8,579 bases of DNA from Geodermatophilaceae bacterium (GTDB lineage Bacteria; Actinomycetota; Actinomycetes; Mycobacteriales; Geodermatophilaceae): contig JACCTM010000243.1 of assembly GCA_013812385.1 (NCBI GenBank), positions 1 through 8,579 on the forward strand. Direction: 5' to 3'. Shown here piece after piece: positions 6,695 to 8,579 of this stretch (positions within the stretch are counted from its first letter, which is position 1; each line of letters starts with the position of its first letter). The notes under the pieces were generated by a model. It made no database searches. It was not told where the DNA came from and saw nothing but the letters and a program-made list of their open reading frames with translations. The position numbers were made by a program, and so were the translations under genes.

Positions 6695-8140
6695 GTGACT
6701 GCCGGACAGCCGGGACAGCCCTACGTCTATCAGCGCCGAGAGTTGGTCGAGCCCGACTGGCGCCGGCTGCCCGGTTTCGCCGATGTCTCCGCAAAGGAGT
6801 GGGCTGACGCGCAGTGGCAGCGAGCACATTGCGCGAAGAATGTTCGTCAGTTGCGGGGTGTCTACGGCGACCTGCTCGACGAGAGCTTCTACGCCGACGT
6901 CGAGGCCGATCAGCAGCACCGGGCCACGATGTCGATCCTGTTGCCTCCGCAGATGCTCAACACGATGGTCCCGCACGCCCGGCCGAGTACCGAGGCGATG
7001 CTCGCCGATCCGGTTCGGCGTTACATGCTGCCGGTCTTCTCCGACCGTGCCACGGACTGGTCCTCACACCCCTATGCCACCCGCGATTCCTTGCACGAGC
7101 ACGAGATGTGGACTGCGGAGGGGCTGACCCATCGCTATCCGACCAAGGTGTTGGCCGAGCTGTTACCCACCTGTCCGCAGTACTGCGGGCACTGCACCCG
7201 AATGGATCTGGTCGGAAATTCCACCCCGCAGGTCAGCAAGCTGAAGTTCGAGCTCAAGCCGGTCGATCGGCAGGCCGCGATGCTGGACTACCTACGCCGC
7301 AATCCCGGGGTCCGGGACGTGGTCGTCTCGGGCGGTGATGTGGCCAACATGCCGTTCAAGAACCTCGAAACCTTTCTCGACGGCCTGCTCGCACTCGAGT
7401 CCATCCGGGACATCCGCCTGGCGACCAAGGCGCTGATGGGAATGCCCCAGCACTGGCTCAAGCCCGAGGTGGTCGAGGGCATGGCCCGGCTCGCGAACAC
7501 AGCCCAGCGGCGCGGCATCAGCCTGGCCATTCACACTCATGTGAACGCCGCCCAGCAGGTCACCCCGCTGGTCGCCAAGGCTGCCAAAACCATGCTCGAG
7601 ATCGGCGTCCGGGACGTTCGGAACCAGGGTGTGCTGCTCAAGGGGGTCAACACCACATCGGAAGCACTGCTCGATCTGTGCTTCGCACTCGCCGACGAGG
7701 CCAGCATCCTGCCGTACTACTTCTACATGTGCGACATGATTCCGAACGCCGAGCACTGGCGGATCTCGGTTGCCCAGGCTCAGGATCTGCAGCACTCGAT
7801 CATGGGCTACCTGCCGGGCTTCGCGACGCCGCGGATCGTCTGCGATGTCCCCTACGTTGGCAAGCGGTGGGTGCACCAGTTGACCGAGTACGACCGTGAA
7901 CGCGGCATCAGCTACTGGACGAAGAACTACCGCGCTGGGCTCGAGGCACGTCAGCCCGGCTCGGCCGGCGCAGAGGCGCTCGACCGGCGGTATGAGTACT
8001 ACGACCCGATCCAGTCACTGCCCGCCGCCGGTCAGCAGTGGTGGCGCACCCACTCCGCGGTCGACCAAGCGCAGGCAATGCAGGACGAGCACGACCGGGC
8101 GGCCGCTTCGGCCGCAGCGGCCGAGGCGCTGATCAGCTGA
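6695..8140 (+). CDS. kamA: L-lysine 2,3-aminomutase (radical SAM, PLP)
   Basis: KamA interconverts L-lysine and L-beta-lysine, using SAM on a [4Fe-4S] cluster to make a radical on a PLP-bound substrate. The 481-residue product has the cluster motif CPQYCGHC (C160, C164, C167) followed by TR (R169, equivalent to the carboxylate-binding Arg134 of the Clostridium subterminale enzyme), VVVSGGDVANMPF (209-221) and YYFYMCDMIPNAEHWR (341-356). D347 and D384 lie 37 apart, exactly like the lysine-recognising Asp293 and Asp330, which supports lysine as substrate. The PLP lysine is probably K390 in DVPYVGK, where the usual loop is DAPGGGGK. The tail is Ala-rich (469-478). I chose the GTG at 6695 because AGGAGG (6683-6688) lies 6 bases upstream. 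A longer ATG start at 6587 would add 36 unlike residues across the promoter region. At 481 residues it is longer than the 416-residue clostridial enzyme and near the B. subtilis one. Confidence 0.92.
   Translation: MTAGQPGQPYVYQRRELVEPDWRRLPGFADVSAKEWADAQWQRAHCAKNVRQLRGVYGDLLDESFYADVEADQQHRATMSILLPPQMLNTMVPHARPSTEAMLADPVRRYMLPVFSDRATDWSSHPYATRDSLHEHEMWTAEGLTHRYPTKVLAELLPTCPQYCGHCTRMDLVGNSTPQVSKLKFELKPVDRQAAMLDYLRRNPGVRDVVVSGGDVANMPFKNLETFLDGLLALESIRDIRLATKALMGMPQHWLKPEVVEGMARLANTAQRRGISLAIHTHVNAAQQVTPLVAKAAKTMLEIGVRDVRNQGVLLKGVNTTSEALLDLCFALADEASILPYYFYMCDMIPNAEHWRISVAQAQDLQHSIMGYLPGFATPRIVCDVPYVGKRWVHQLTEYDRERGISYWTKNYRAGLEARQPGSAGAEALDRRYEYYDPIQSLPAAGQQWWRTHSAVDQAQAMQDEHDRAAASAAAAEALIS
8099..8124. 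repeat. GC-rich inverted repeats in the Ala-rich 3' end of kamA
   Basis: Two overlapping dyads sit in the last codons of kamA. GCGGCC (8099-8104) pairs with GGCCGC (8110-8115), and TCGGCCGC (8108-8115) pairs with GCGGCCGA (8117-8124). They encode the Ala-Ala-Ala-Ser-Ala run. No T-tract follows on either strand. They may simply reflect GC-rich alanine codons, or could act as a weak terminator between the convergent genes, as only 23 bases separate kamA from the next gene. Confidence 0.3.
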
Positions 8141-8163
8141 CCTAACCCAGCGCCCGCCAACTG

Positions 8164-8579
8164 TCAGGTGTTACCCGCCGACCTGCGCTCGGTCTTGCGC
8201 GTAGCCTTGGCTCGGCGCGCAGCCAGCACGGCGTTCTCCAGTTCCTCGGCCAACTCCTGGGTGGGCGCTGTGCCGCCGAGGTGACGTGGTAGCCACCACG
8301 TGTCGTCGGGGCCGGACGGCTGCTGCGGATAGTCACCCTGGACCTCTTCGAGCAGAGCGATCATCCGCGTGTGGAGATCGAGCATGACCCGACCGGCTTT
8401 GGCGCCTTCGGCCGGCACGAGCGGCTCCCCCACCAGGATGCTGATCGCCTTTCCGCGCTTGAGGCTGTACCTCTTGTCCACGGTGAGGACCCGCTGCCCA
8501 CCCCAGACGACCATTGGAATGATCGGCACGCCTGCCTGGATCGCCAATCGAGAGACGCCGGTCTTGAACTTCTTCAGCT
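8164..8579 (-). CDS. Lysophospholipid acyltransferase (PlsC-like), C-terminal part (runs off right edge)
   Basis: The visible 137 residues match the C-terminal half of 1-acyl-sn-glycerol-3-phosphate acyltransferase-like proteins, which add the second acyl chain in phosphatidate synthesis at the membrane. The family block is FKTGVSRLAIQAGVPIIPMV followed by VWGGQRVLTV and the segment ISILVGEPL. After this comes a helical stretch (LHTRMIALLEEVQGDYP) and a basic tail (ARRAKATRKTERRSAGNT), a common arrangement in actinobacterial members. The catalytic HX4D motif would lie beyond the right edge and cannot be verified. The gene is convergent with kamA, with its stop at 8164-8166, and no sequence link to lysine catabolism is visible. 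The exact acyl acceptor is not certain from this fragment. Confidence 0.87.
   Translation of the reverse strand, partial: LKKFKTGVSRLAIQAGVPIIPMVVWGGQRVLTVDKRYSLKRGKAISILVGEPLVPAEGAKAGRVMLDLHTRMIALLEEVQGDYPQQPSGPDDTWWLPRHLGGTAPTQELAEELENAVLAARRAKATRKTERRSAGNT

Noticed and set aside
8141..8163. Intrinsic terminator between convergent kamA and the acyltransferase gene
   Set aside because: The 23-base gap has no stem followed by a T-tract. Only GC-rich dyads inside the kamA end are present.
1..8579. CRISPR array, insertion sequence, prophage, tRNA/rRNA or toxin-antitoxin system
   Set aside because: I found no regularly spaced repeats, transposase or integrase motifs, tRNA-like cloverleaf or small paired genes on either strand.

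Overview
The window is high-GC DNA. Its coding regions show strong third-position GC bias and frequent GTG starts, and neighbouring genes are packed with 4-base overlaps. The flanking genes are envelope-lipid genes: lnt in the form typical of actinobacteria, and a PlsC-like acyltransferase. Together these suggest a high-GC actinobacterium. I cannot name a genus from the sequence alone.

Layout from left to right: (1) 1-633, minus strand, the N-terminal part of apolipoprotein N-acyltransferase (Lnt), running off the left edge. (2) 634-1156, about 520 bases with no convincing gene but with a promoter-like site and dyad symmetries, probably the upstream region of lnt. (3) 1157-6566, minus strand, a tight five-gene operon transcribed right to left: kdd, a YtcJ-type amidohydrolase, kamD, kamE, kal. 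Every junction overlaps (GTGA, GTGA, ATGA, then 11 bases). (4) 6567-6694, a 128-base divergent promoter region. (5) 6695-8140, plus strand, kamA, lysine 2,3-aminomutase. (6) 8164-8579, minus strand, the C-terminal part of a lysophospholipid acyltransferase, running off the right edge.

The central genes form the beta-lysine route of lysine breakdown, best known from amino-acid-fermenting Clostridia and Fusobacteria. KamA (radical SAM, PLP) makes L-beta-lysine. KamDE (adenosylcobalamin, PLP) makes 3,5-diaminohexanoate. Kdd oxidatively deaminates that to 5-amino-3-oxohexanoate. A cleavage enzyme, Kce, is needed next to form 3-aminobutyryl-CoA, but it is not in this window. Kal removes ammonia from 3-aminobutyryl-CoA to give crotonyl-CoA.

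The most interesting features are the metal-dependent amidohydrolase locked by overlaps between kdd and kamD, the absence of kce and of any recognisable aminomutase-reactivase gene, and a KamA whose usual glycine-rich PLP-lysine motif is altered although its lysine-recognising aspartates are kept.
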